The position numbers and the translations under genes were made by a program. Positions 1-12,500 of a DNA stretch of 64,000 bases are shown here, one piece after another. How positions within the stretch are numbered: the stretch's first letter is position 1; the number at the start of each line of letters is the position of its first letter. Location of the stretch: NCBI GenBank assembly GCA_964020085.1, contig OZ026608.1, forward strand, positions 620,881-684,880, given 5' to 3'. The notes under the pieces are model-generated. The model was not told the DNA's origin. It saw only the letters and a list, made by a program, of their open reading frames with translations, and did not search any database. Source of the DNA: Micromussa lordhowensis (Eukaryota > Cnidaria > Anthozoa > Scleractinia > Lobophylliidae).

Positions 1-625
1 ATTAATATTCGGTAACACACAAAATAAATTACTGGTCCTTGTAATAAGCAAATTAGAATTATCGATGTTTCAGTTGATCGAACTTCGACTTTACCTCCAA
101 ATGCGACCTGTAACGGGCTTAAACACAAACGACTACGGATATTATGTCATCGATGGGCTCACATGCACATTTCATTCTAGGTATATGCAAAACATCACAT
201 TAGGCATGGACTCTTGCAGATCCAAGTGAATAAAGCTCGGTAATGAAATGTGAAAGACATGAACTCAGTAATTAAATGACCTTGTAGCTCCCGGTGTTCG
301 GGAGCTCATAGTCGGGGACTCAGATTTTTTCTTGGTCCCACGCTCGTGTCATGTATGTTGATCAATTCCCGGGCTTTTGCAAGTCGAGAACACAGCTGTA
401 TTTTGATCGATATTATGTTTGTTGTCTCAAAGACCTTCAATTCCGTTTAGTTACCTGTAACAAGGACGTCATGGTTGATTTTCCACCTGAGGTTTTTTTC
501 TGAGGAGAGAAACATAGATTTCACGTTAGACTGCGCTTGAACCAAATGCCATTTACCCGTGTGTCACGGTTTATATGTTAGCGTGACGTCGTATTTCACG
601 GTACCAGACTCTCTCAGATTTTAAA
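1..625 (+). promoter_or_regulatory. Upstream region of the PSMG3-like gene
   Basis: No coding signal is visible here. Two CRE-like half-palindromes lie in this stretch, GACGTCA at 465-471 and TGACGTC at 584-590; the second is 36 bp ahead of the start codon. A short hairpin built on AGCTCCCG/CGGGAGCT lies near 286-306. No TATA box is obvious, as expected for a housekeeping gene. Promoter function is inferred from position only. Confidence 0.35.
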
Positions 626-2358
626 ATGGCCGCTCACTTTATTCAAACTCGTCAAGTAAGTATCAAGCTACTATTTTCGATTTCTTGCAAATCAAGGTGT
701 GAAAACGCTATGGAAAACTAATTGACTTTGTAGGCTGCGGCCATCATAGATGGAATCCACACTGAGGTACTATGTTCCGCTTACCGCGACAGAATCTTTG
801 TGATCGTCTCCCAGTTTGAGAAAATTGGAACTTTGGTAAGTTTATACAAAAAATAGTCTTTCATACAGAAATTCGTCAACTTGGGATTTAATATGGTGTT
901 GATGAATCGCCCAATTTACGCTACTATATAAGCTTATATTCACTTGTTTGCATCTCATTGAATGAGAATAGCAACTATCGGTCAACAGTTGGTCAATAGT
1001 CACCACTGTCTGCAAAAATTAGTTGACTCTCGACCAACCGTTAACCGAGATGTCGATCAAGTGTCGAGGCATTGATTGATTGAGGATCGACACTTGATCT
1101 CGGATGTCTTAAGAACACATGATCCTATAAGACTTCAAAGTTTATGCTCGTTTGTCATTACCTAGTCAAATTATAGCCAATACTGAACAAAAATTATGCA
1201 AGGCAAAAAAAAAAAAACCAATGTGTTCTTATTGAAGTCTTGCTTGTACCCACAGAAGGAACAAAAGGTTTTCCTTGCCTAGCATAATTATGTAATGTTT
1301 TTGTTCAAACAATTAGTAGTTATGAATACTCTCTCTCTCTCTCTTGTAACTTTTTTTAAAATACAAACTCATTCTGTATAAAAATAGTGAATAATATTTA
1401 AAATATTCACAGGTCAGTGTAAATAAAATGTCAAGCTCTGCAACAGAAGACTCATCTACAAGAGGCACACACACATTCAGTACTAGAACACTAATGGGAA
1501 GTGACAAGGTTAGTTCACCAAGAGATAGAAACAAAAAACCTACATATCTTTACAGCTGGAAACTGCACTTAGTAATTTTCATTGGCATTTCATTTCCTCT
1601 GAAAGCTGGCATGCTGGATTGGGTGGGTTTTTAACCTTCTAGGCATGACATAAAATTATTTAGACTTCAAAATGAAAGGAAAATGTATGCATTGCAATGA
1701 AAATTGGTTCAATATCGTGAACTGGGTAGAGTTTGTATTACTTTTGCATTTTGATTGGTTCTTCCTCATAAACAATTTTTTGGTTTCTTTATTATGCAAA
1801 TTAGACAAGTAGATTCCATGTTGCCATGTGTCTGTTCAGTAATACATCACAGATAATGTCAAAATGTCGTAAGAACAAACAAGTGGCACACAAGCAGTTA
1901 GGTGAGTGTTTCACTGATGTTCTTACAACATTGTGGCAACTTGGAATCTATGGTCAGGAGTAAAACCCTACCCAGAAAATTACATTTCCCTTGGATGGGA
2001 TGCACGTATACATGTATCACAATATGAATGAGTACAACACATTGAACAAATATAACGGTACTTTGCTTGATTTTGGGCGGGTCTTTGTGAAGTGTGACAG
2101 CCCTAAATAACTGAACAGTGATACATAATAATATTTCTTTCTAATAAATCTCTGAAAGATGACACCAAGGATGGAAATCTAAATGCTCTCTTTATTTTTA
2201 TATTACAGGAAATCTGGCATGTTTATGCAAAACAGATAGGAGCCCTTGTCAATGAGCATTGCAATAAACCAGTTCTATTAGGGATTTCCCTCAAGAAACA
2301 TTCACCACAGATTTTACAACAGATTTTAACACTTCTCCAATCAAATAACATGTGGTGA
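626..2358 (+). CDS. PSMG3: Proteasome assembly chaperone 3 (PSMG3-like), four exons
   Basis: Exons 626-655, 734-835, 1413-1508 and 2209-2358, all introns phase 0 with GT-AG ends, give a 125-residue protein. That is close to the roughly 122 residues of animal PSMG3. The fit is in the pattern: an N-terminal strand, the core TEVLCSAYRDRIFVIVSQFE, then GTL, a polar linker ending in a short TRTLMG strand, and a second half EIWHVYAKQIGALV...KPVLLGISL followed by a C-terminal helix. Human PSMG3 has the equivalent VLVTQFGKMGTL and HVFAKNLVAFV segments. PSMG3 pairs with PSMG4 and helps assemble the alpha ring of the 20S proteasome in the cytosol. The start is the first ATG after the upstream region and gives the shortest sensible N-terminus. 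The gene converges on RAD17. Intron 2 carries repeat material. Confidence 0.9.
1045..1103. repeat. Imperfect inverted repeat in PSMG3 intron 2
   Basis: The arm CCGAGATGTCGATCAAGTGT is mirrored by GATCGACACTTGATCTCGG about 20 bp downstream. The flanking 960-1045 is made of variants of GGTCAA/GACCAA words, so this is probably the end of a small non-autonomous element. Confidence 0.5.
1811..1949. repeat. Short element with 16-bp terminal inverted repeats
   Basis: AGATTCCATGTTGCCA at 1811-1826 is mirrored, with one mismatch, by TGGCAACTTGGAATCT at 1934-1949. The interior has further partial symmetry (GTAAGAAC near 1870 and GTTCTTAC near 1920). Size and layout suit a MITE inside PSMG3 intron 3. 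It has no coding capacity. Confidence 0.55.
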
Positions 2359-2534
2359 TGTTTTCTGGAGAAAGATAGGGACTGTCGAATCTTAAAACTC
2401 ACAGATGAGTACACTTTTGCACGTACATGTACAACTGCCAACTGCTGTTTGTTGTTTCACATTAGATATATATGTACAAATAAGTCTTCTTTTCTATAAC
2501 ACTTGCTTTCTCTAGCGTGAAACACAACGTACAA

Positions 2535-2540
2535 AATAAA
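2535..2540 (+). terminator. Polyadenylation signal candidate for PSMG3
   Basis: AATAAA lies 177 bp after the PSMG3 stop codon, the first canonical hexamer on the sense strand. Use is inferred. Confidence 0.5.
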
Positions 2541-2654
2541 GTATTATGTTTGTTAAATTGTTCAACAAACTGACAAGTATTTAAGAGACAATACAGTGGT
2601 ACCCCCACAATGCAGGCTTTCAAGTAGTAAGAGAGAGCAAGACATAGCAGGTGT

Positions 2655-2905
2655 GCAATAGGCCATTCTTAGTGACCTGGCCTATGAATACAAGCGGGCC
2701 TGGAGGTGACCTCGCTTTGATACAAACCTCTCTGCTTTTCTCATTTAAATGCAAACTAGTTCGCATTAGAACAACTTCATTTACACTACAAAAGCAGCGA
2801 GGTCTGTATCAAAACAAGGTCACCTCCAGCCTTGCTGCCATTCAAAGGCCAGGTTGCTGAGCAGACAAGTGTAAAATGGTCTACTGCAAGACATAAACGT
2901 ACGTG
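2655..2905. repeat. Inverted-repeat element between the PSMG3 and RAD17 3' ends
   Basis: The arm from about 2668 to 2745 (containing GGAGGTGACC and GATACAAACCTC) is mirrored by about 2786-2862 (GAGGTCTGTATC and GGTCACCTCC). Weaker symmetry extends to roughly 2655 and 2905. Arms of about 75 bp around a 40-bp centre indicate a MITE or a foldback copy. The small open frames overlapping it on both strands follow from the symmetry and are not genes. Confidence 0.65.
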
Positions 2906-3543
2906 GGCAAACACACAAGGAAAAGGAAGGAACTCTTCCCTCTTTGCTATGGCATATGACACAGCTCCAACTAATACCATATTGTCATTCAATCAGTGTG
3001 CGCCTGATATGCATGCACAGGCTAACATTTTTTGCTACTATTTACAAAATAAAGTAAACAGTCCACCAAGTCTTATCTCCATTTTCCAGTATATGGATGC
3101 ATAGGGAGATGTTAATGAGATACTTCATGGTGGCAGTCTATAAATATAGATACTTGTCAATGTACACGTACATATAGGTTACTTATTCACTCTGCTTTTA
3201 CAATTTAATAAATTATGTACAGCCATTTGACCATTCGGTCTTAACAACTTCATATGTACATGTACATGTATTTGATTTTTAGAAAGTGGACTTCTTTCTT
3301 TCCTTCTATAATTGGTTGAGTTTCTGCTTTGGGAGATCTCCAATACAGGGTTTATGCCAGAGGCATAGTCCCACCCAACATGTTCCGCTTGGAAACGCCT
3401 GCTTAGGCACTGAATAATGGTCTAGTTCACCCACCCCTCCCTTCTGCCATGGTCAACACCCATCTCCCAAATGGGAGAATTCCAAAGACACCAATCTCCT
3501 ATGGGAAAGTAAGGCACAGCAGGTCATTTGCACTTCACATCCC

Positions 3544-6500
3544 TCAGTCTTCATCATCAAAGTCTTCAATCAACTCATCCAAATCCTGAAGTGCTCCAGG
3601 GGCCACTTGTGAATCGCACTCCTCAACCGCACATCTTGTTGTTCGCTGGGTCTCGGTGCCTTTTGGTTGTGAACCAGATAGGATATCATCATCATCACTT
3701 TCTGTTCCGCAGTCTTTTTCATCTAGAGTATCTGGAGCCCCTCTAGGAATACAAATCTTGCTTTAAATAAAAGCATCTTTCAGATATTTAGCACACATTG
3801 ATGCTTGGGAGAACAAGAAAAGCTGTGAGGAAGAGCATTTGATGAAAGCTTTTCTCATTTTTCTTAACATCAATTTTGTGCATTTCAATAATTTAATGGA
3901 AAAGTAATATATTTATGTTATCAACAAGTTCACAACACAACTTTGTAGCCATTAAGATATGGAGTTATTAGTCTCGACCAATAACACCTAGTGTCTCATT
4001 ATTTTATTTTAAGAAGACATTCAAACATTTTTTAAGAAAAAATCATAAGGCAAAATTAATATGCACACAATCATCTTTCATTCTCCTTGTTGACAATGTA
4101 ATAATTAATACAAAATATATAACTAGGTTCATAAATTCTCTATAGTAAACCTCTACATCCTGAGAGTGATCAGAATTGAGTTCCCCCTGTAATATAAATA
4201 CATACTCCAAACAGGTCATGAGAATTTACCAAATGATGATTAGGCATAAAAGTGTCTTAAAGATAAATTCTCACTAGTACTGTAAGAAAATGGAGAGCAG
4301 TAAAGATCATTTTTAAGCTGACCATGTGGCTTTAAAGTTTGACTGTGAAATCTTACCTGAATGGTGACTTCGTTTTCTTGAAATTACCCATCACTTGAAG
4401 AAATGAAATTTGCCCTAACAATAAATAACAAGGAACATTATCAGCAAATGAATACCATACAGTGTGTATTTACTCAGTTGAGGGGCAGTGCTTATTTGAA
4501 GGCGGCACTCTTTAATAAATCACATTTGTAAAATGATAACAAGCAAGTGTACCAAGCAAATGTAGCCACTTTGAACCAAAAAACATTGTTATCAAGCCGA
4601 TACATTGAGTTGTACCATACTTCTGAATTATGCTTTGATTAAGGTAACTGGAAACAGTTTCCAGTACTTTCCAAGACTTATATTATTTTGATGGGCCATT
4701 ATACCCACTCTATATCAGTTGGTGTCAAAATCATGGTATCAAAGAACTGCCCAATCATTGGTGAACAAATTGTTGTCAATTTTGTGGCACAATAGGTTAG
4801 CATAGCAACTATACAACCTGCTAAAAACACCCTTTATTTTACCTTTAAGCGTTTATAACTAAAAATCAAGCTCTGTGACCCCCATTTTATCAAATTGTAA
4901 TCAGCTTGATGAGATGCAACTTTTTGCAAAGGGTAAAAAAAAACTGTAAAGTGGGTTCAGAGCCACCTTAAATTTTTGAAAATACATATCATTAAAATGT
5001 GGCTGGTGAAAATGTTTATGAGATTATTGGACAAATAATTCTTATATTCAGCAAAACACCTGGTGTCCTTAGTGGTACATCAGTAATAGCTAAGTATGGG
5101 ACAATCTCTGTTTGCAGGACTAATGATGGCCAGTGACAACCTAGGCAAAAAGAAAAGATTATTATAATAATTATGTTCCATTGCTTTGTTATCATGAATT
5201 TTCATGTTATAATCACAATGACATTTTACCTCTGAATAAGTCTCTTGCAGTGCAAGCACCATCTCGCATCTGAAATTAATTTACAACACATGGTACAAAT
5301 TGTAACCCAAGAGTATTACTGAGTAATTCTGACTTAACTTAAAACTTTGCCTTTCATTTTGGCTATCTTGGAATCCTCATGACCGGAGGTGTAGCAGCTC
5401 TTAATTTGTACAATGTAGGCTTGTAATAATTATTCTATTTGTTGTCATAGTGTTGTCACGTTATTGTTTACAGGCTTGGGCTTTGTTCATGCAGTTTGTT
5501 ATAATAGTTCTCTTGAAGGGTACTGAGCCATTCACATGATATCTTGGGAGACCTGCTACAAAACCCCCCATAACCAGATAATGATGCTAGATGAGGTACA
5601 TGTAATTTTACAAATTAAAGCAATCAAGACCATTTACAAGTTATGATTCTACAAGTAAACTTTAACATTTTCCTAAAGTGAATACATTTTAAATTGATAA
5701 ATATGTTTGATAAAAGCCCTAGTACTATTTTTATGACCATGATGGCTATAATGTAGTGTTTATAAGGCTTTGATAATTTTTGGTTACAAGTAATGAACTC
5801 TATACATAATTACATGCTTCATTTCTTGTTCCATTTCATGTTCCAGTAATATCTGAACAAATTGTCTTTTCCCCAGGTATAAAATAATAATTGAATGATT
5901 AAGGTAACTAAAATAGGTTAATCAAAATAATTACTTTTCTGTTGACATCAAACCACTGTGGTTTATGGAGCGGTCTCCATCCTCTCCCCACACCGCTCGA
6001 ATTTCCTCCTGGTCTGCCATTAAATATCAAACCTCGTGCTGCCAGACATGAGCTGTATTCCCTCATAGAAGACTGATGCTGTGTTAAATGTAAAATAAAT
6101 TAATTTGGTTGATCACATGTCGCTCCAGGACAATGGAGGACATCAGCAAAGCTGAAGGTAGCTGAGGTGAGAGGGAGAGGGGGGGGGGGGGCAGGATTAT
6201 GACTTCTTCAGACCCATAAGCTCTGCTCCCTTAGTATCCTTCACTGGGATAATACAAATATATACATGCACATGTATATTAAACAAATGAAGAATAATTG
6301 GATACTCATTCTTGACCTTGGAAGACAAGGACACAAGAACAAATTCTAAAAACAAGGTCAAAAGCTTCAAATTTACTTGCTTAAAAAATTGAGTTTGTGT
6401 GTTCAACTGTCAAATTAATGTTTATTGATATTATTTTATTAGTTTGAAAAATAAACATTGTTAAAAATAATATTATTACTAGAGTGAAACAGAACAAAAG

Positions 6501-9500
6501 AATTACCATCCACTCTTTAGTCATATAGTCTGCATCACTAAAGTTTTCACTGATGTTCACCTGAAAATTATTTCAAAATAGTACATGTTTTTAATTTGCC
6601 ATCTTCAACCTCTATAAAAGATATTCAATGGCAATTTACAACAGATACATTCACTGTACTTCAAATTCTTTCACAGTCTAAAAGTAGAGACATATGACTT
6701 TCTACAACCTTTGAGAGCAAATGTAGACGATCAGCTCAGAAATGTTAAAATCACTGTATTCCATTGTATTGACCACTTCATTCTTACCTTTTGTATTATG
6801 CTACACTTTCCTTACATACATGTAATTCGTACATGGTAGCCAGTTAATACGTTGTACTAATGATATTATTACATTACATTTGGAAGATTTCTATTTTCAC
6901 TAACTTACCACATCATCAATATCAACAAAGAATTCCAGATAATTTTGATGAAGGTAAAGATTGAAAACTTCACTGGAAAGGTGAGTTCTCTCCAAAACAT
7001 CCTGCATGAAGAAAGGAGGAGAAAACAAATACAAATTACATTCCACTTACATCTATTTCTAATGTCAAATCACATGAGTACTTTCCATACATATTTTCTT
7101 CAAAAAAATTGCTACATGTAGTTTACTTACCCTTTAACTGCTCAATAAAGGTTAACATTCATTCTATTGCTTTGCAGTCATTATAATATATTTTGCTTCC
7201 TGTTTTGATGAAAACCTCTTCCTTTGTATCGTATGCTCTGATTGATCACCAACCCTGAACAAATTGAAAATGTCTGGGGACCAAACATCATTAGATGACC
7301 AACATACAATGCATGTTGAAGTTGAACTCATTGGCCAAACAGAATCAAACATAATTATGTTTAAAACAAACAAAATGTTTTACAATGTTTGAACAAAATA
7401 GTGTTTTATGTCATTGAAATTTTATTAAGCATTGTTAAACGATTGATCAAATGCAATTAAACAAGGTGTCCAAACAGGAAAATGTTTGGTCACCAAACAA
7501 TGTTTGATTGTGTTTGATTGTCAAGCATTTCCCGTTTGGACAGCGGGCATCAGTCTTTGCACAATCAAAATGAAACAATTCTGATCGTTATTGGTCAATA
7601 CCTCAGGAGAGAATAGCAACTGGTTTCTTGCATAATGTGATAAGTGAGATGGAAGCAGGCCCACATCTGATAATCCTGGATCTCCTGTAAAGAAATCATT
7701 ATCAAACCAATTTAAAAGGTATGTGAGTCAAGTAGCTCATCAGGCTGGAGTTTATCCCGGTTTCTCAGTAGCATGAAGTGACTACATGTACATGTCGTAT
7801 TTCTACACCCACCCCCCCCCCCCTTGGATGGGATGCTGCAGTAGTCCATTACATGTATATTGCAGGTTACCCTCACAGCACTAAATTTCCCAGTACCCAT
7901 TTATACACCTGGGTGGAGAGAGGCACCGTGAGTCAGAGTCAAGCGTCTTGCCCAAGAACACAACGCAATGTAGTATTAACAGAGTCAAGCACACTTACCA
8001 TAATTTTACATGATACCATGTACATTAATAATTAAGTGTTCCATTTCCAAATTAAAATGAACATTTTGTAAATCACTGCATTGAAAAATCCAGTCTCATC
8101 CCAGAGCCTGCTCTATCTACTTTTGAGAAGCACCAAGAAGGTGGGCAAGTTCTGTCCACATCTGAATTTTTGAACTTGCAAAACATGCTTATTTTTAAAT
8201 AAAAGACAGAATGGCTTTGAGCCGAAGTCCATAAATCATGACTCTGAGAATGAGATAGCAACTGACTTGTTTACAATAATACTAATGTACAATGTAGTGC
8301 TATAGTTAACTGAATCCCTGATACGTATACACAGCAGAAATTATAAGCACTTTAAGTTATAAGTTACAGTACATGTAGCTACATGAACGAAGCAAGTATT
8401 AAAATGCACTTTCCAAAGTGTAAAATAACATGCAAAGAGATGCTAGCATAAGTCATGGGCCATTCCTGAGTTACCTTGGCATTGTGCCTCTGTTTCAAAA
8501 CGAGTCCTCATGCAAAACCTCTCACTACACTATGTCTATGATATGAAAATGAGCTTGATATGCATGAAAAAACATGTGTACTACAGTATAGGTGAAACAC
8601 ATTTTCATATTCATGATTTCATACTAAGAGTCATTCTGAAACAGAGGCAAAAGGCAACTCAGAAATGGCCGATTACTTTGCAACAGACGCTACGCACTTT
8701 TACAGTACAGGATCTTTCCCAAAGCTCTGAAGAGAAACAAAGCTGTATCTCTTCCACCAATGGCTGTGACTCTCTCTGACACAAGGTTATTGTCTGTGTT
8801 CTCTTTGCTGTAAACCAGACACTGCGATGTCTGACTTGAGTGCGAAGCATCAGCACTGTTGCGCACTGAGTTAACCCGTTTTTCACCTTTTGTTGTCCTT
8901 GATTTTGACCTTTTAGGCTTACTTTCATCTTTTCTTCCCAGATTATACTTCCTTTTGGAAGTGTATGATTGGTCTGTAAAGTTACAAATTTCAGAACCAC
9001 AGTCAATATCTGAAACAGAAACTCCATAGTACAAAAAATCAAAAGGAACTTGAAAAAAACTACTTAACAATAATTAATTTTGCAAGTTTTGAACACATTT
9101 TTAAAAACGGTTAGGAATCATTTTTCTGCAGCCAAGACTGTAGGATATTTCTAATTTCTTGCAGACTAACCTTTTAAGCAAGAGAACTGAAGTCCATTAA
9201 TAGCAGTCCGGATATCTCCCCCACAGTTCTGAGCCAACAGCTCAACTGTTTCCTTATTTGGAATCATAAATGTTGATTTATTCTGTAAAAAGGTTTCAAA
9301 GAAGACAATACTGTAAGCATGATATTGCTATAATTATTAAAGAAAAAATTTAATCAAAAGATAGTGCTGCTATCTTGCAGAGCACCATATTACTACAGTG
9401 TACATGTATGTACCTGACTCTGCTGAGCTTCCAGAGATGTTATTCTGTTCAAAGCTTTTACCAAGCTGGTGTGTGCCACAGGATTGAAGCTGAAAGTAGT

Positions 9501-12500
9501 AAAAGGTTATATCATGCATGCACATTTACATGTACATGTATAAATCAAATTTATATTATTTTATTACAAAAATAAATTAGAAAGAGAATCTGCAAGTACA
9601 ATAGGTGGTGGCCAAGTTAATTTTAAGTCCGAAATTCCATCCAACATAGTTGGCGGAACGATGCCGGAACCAACTTTTTTCTATAGCATACATGAAACAA
9701 GATTACATGTAGGCTAGTTTCCCACCCCCATCCCATATGGATGTGATGATGTTACTCTACATTAGTCCTTTGCAGGATTGCCTCCTCCCCCAACATTTTA
9801 CATTTATTTACATGTAATCTTCCGAAACATACATGTATAGAGCCTTGAAGTGTGACGTCACGTTACCACGGCGCTAAAATGTTCGGTTCTAAACAACTCG
9901 GATTGTGTCTGAGCATTTGCATGCAGTGTTTTTTATATCATTTTGGTTTGTGAGTGTTTTAATTACCATATTTTTTTACATTTTGCTTCACCTTGCATTG
10001 TGACCTTTGAAAAAGCTTGAATATAATTTACACTATGCATTTATTTAATAAAGACGTTTATGTGCAGACGTTATATACTACTTATTAACCGAGAGTGAGG
10101 TCATTACAGGGAAATCTCAGACCGAGTCCTTGATGTATTGACCGAGCGATAGCGAGGTCAATACATTAAGGCCGAGGTCTGAGATTTCCCTGTAATGACC
10201 GAACGGACGAGGTTAATAAGTTATTTATTATATGGCCTTTTTAGCGCTATTCTTGAAAAGAATATAATAAACTGAACACCGCAAGTAGTTTTCCACATCC
10301 GCCTGCGTGCGCTATGGCTTTCTTCGTCGCTCATACTAAAGAAATATCTGTGTGCTAGTTTTTCTCTCAGTTATTGAAAATATAGTAGTACTTGGTCCAT
10401 CTTTTCTGTTGTTTTCGCCCACGCGCACATAGTTTTTTACTTACATGTACAACTCAAAAGAGCCGTCGACCCAAGAAAAAATTTCATAATGCCCGGTCAT
10501 TACAAGAAAATAATGCCCGCTCAGCAGCCAATCAGAGTGCGCGTACTTTTGTAGTCATATAATAAAATCAAGCAATTCTCACATCAGATCACAACAATTA
10601 AATGGTGATTGCTTAATTCTCCTTCTACAGGAGAGAAGGCAGAATGCCTGGCAAACACTCAGCTGTCATTTTAGAGAATGCAAGAAGTTTAATGGCCCAG
10701 AAATTTTTGAGTGGAACAAAGACAAAATATTCACTGAGCAAAGTCAAACTCCTCCAAAGAAAATGAAGACTGTGCCCAAGGAGAAGACTTGTCTGTTCTG
10801 ATCTGATCTGTTGAAAAGGAGAATTAACAAAGGCCAAAAACAACACAGGAGGTTATCCTTGAGGCAGAACTGGACCTAGCAAAAAGGGGTTAAAGATTCT
10901 GGAGGATAGTTTACACTACAAGAACAGGTGGTACACTGTGACAGAGCTTCCAGGAGATGTTATTAGTATGGAAACTGGGCTTCCAACAAAGAAAGTCTTT
11001 GACATTGCGGTGATAAAGATTCCATCAACTATTTTGCAAGCTGGAAGGAGGACCATATTTTTAGTACTTTGATGGAAGTCAAGCATAACTACACAAACCT
11101 ACACTTGGCCCAGCCATTTAATTGTAGTGTTGCTACAATTGCTGACATTGTTACAACATTTTATTCATGTGTTGCATGAAATTGTGACATCAATTATTCC
11201 TCGATCACGAGACCAAAGCAAACTAGCACACCCTATTATCCTTTAGTCAGTGAGTATGGATCTTTTTTCACATAGTCATAGACAGCACTGTTATCGAGGT
11301 TGCAGCATCTGGACCATACAACATACTCATCCTATCATGGAATGTATTCATTTAAAGTCATTGTTGATGTTGCACCAAATGCCGTAATAGCCTACATGTA
11401 TGTAAGTAAGCTTTTCCCTGGATCTATTTCAGACAAAGCCACTGTGCAGGAGTTCAGGCCTCCTCAAACACTTAACCCCTGGGGACATGATACTTGCTGA
11501 CAAACTTAACTCTCGACAAATCGTGTTCCCTGAGAAGACGTTTCAGTAGTGAAGGGGTGATTTTTTTCCCATTAAGGATGGAGCCAAAGTTACTGGTGTT
11601 AAGTCAGCCGCTTCTTGCGATATGTCAAGTAGGGTTGTTTCTTTGGCCAACTGTTATCTCACTTATCCTAATAATTTTTTTTGATCTAGTTTGGAACTGC
11701 GAGCCAAATAATCCAAATGCTCTTGAATTTCTCTAGCTCAAAGAAATTTGTCACAATAAATAATTTCCTTGATAGAGGGTATGGGTAGCTTGCTGTCAAC
11801 AGGTGGTTCAGTGCTGAGCAGCTAGCAAAGTCCATAGTTCTTTAGATCTTAATAGAATGCGGAACAATCGGTGTTGGTCGGCGTCCTCAACAAAGCACAG
11901 TAATTTTTGGGCAGGGGAAACAGTTCAGTAACTGCTTGATTTGCAAGCGAAGTGTTCAATTTTCTCTTTCTCCACTGACATTCCACATCTGCACAGCTTA
12001 GATGGTAGATCCCATGAATGAAAAGAGCGGCCGGTGTGACTGCATTTAAATGCTCCTCTTGGACATTCGCATTTGGTTGTTTTTTTTTGTTGTTTTTTGT
12101 TCATCCAAGTCAATCTGCAATTGTTTAAAAAGGATTATGCTCACACCTGCACCGCTCTATCCTAAGTTCAGATCACTAATCAATAGGCCTCCATGTCTCC
12201 CAGCTTACAGTATATTAGAATCAAAAGGTTGTGGAATAAATAAAATCCCACAAATGTTGGATTTTATTTTTAACAAAATGACAATAGTAAATGTCTAGAA
12301 GAGAATGCTGAAAAATCTGGTGACATGTACCTGATGTTATGAATATGCAGTTTATGCTGAACATCTTTAGGGAGCAGTTTATGAACATTGGAGTCTCCAT
12401 GATGGCTGTCAGAGATAATGAAAACAATGGGAACTCTCCCTTTCTGTTGATAGATGCTGTTGACCAAAAAAGGAGCATTTCAAGCTTAACATATTTCGGG

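Noticed and set aside
2651..3104. Overlapping frames on both strands near 2.65-3.1 kb
   Set aside because: They arise from the inverted-repeat element and mirror one another.
8073..8261. Minus-strand frame considered as a RAD17 exon
   Set aside because: Neither frame continues RAD17 without a stop; 7684-7602 supplies the expected LPSHL segment in the right phase.
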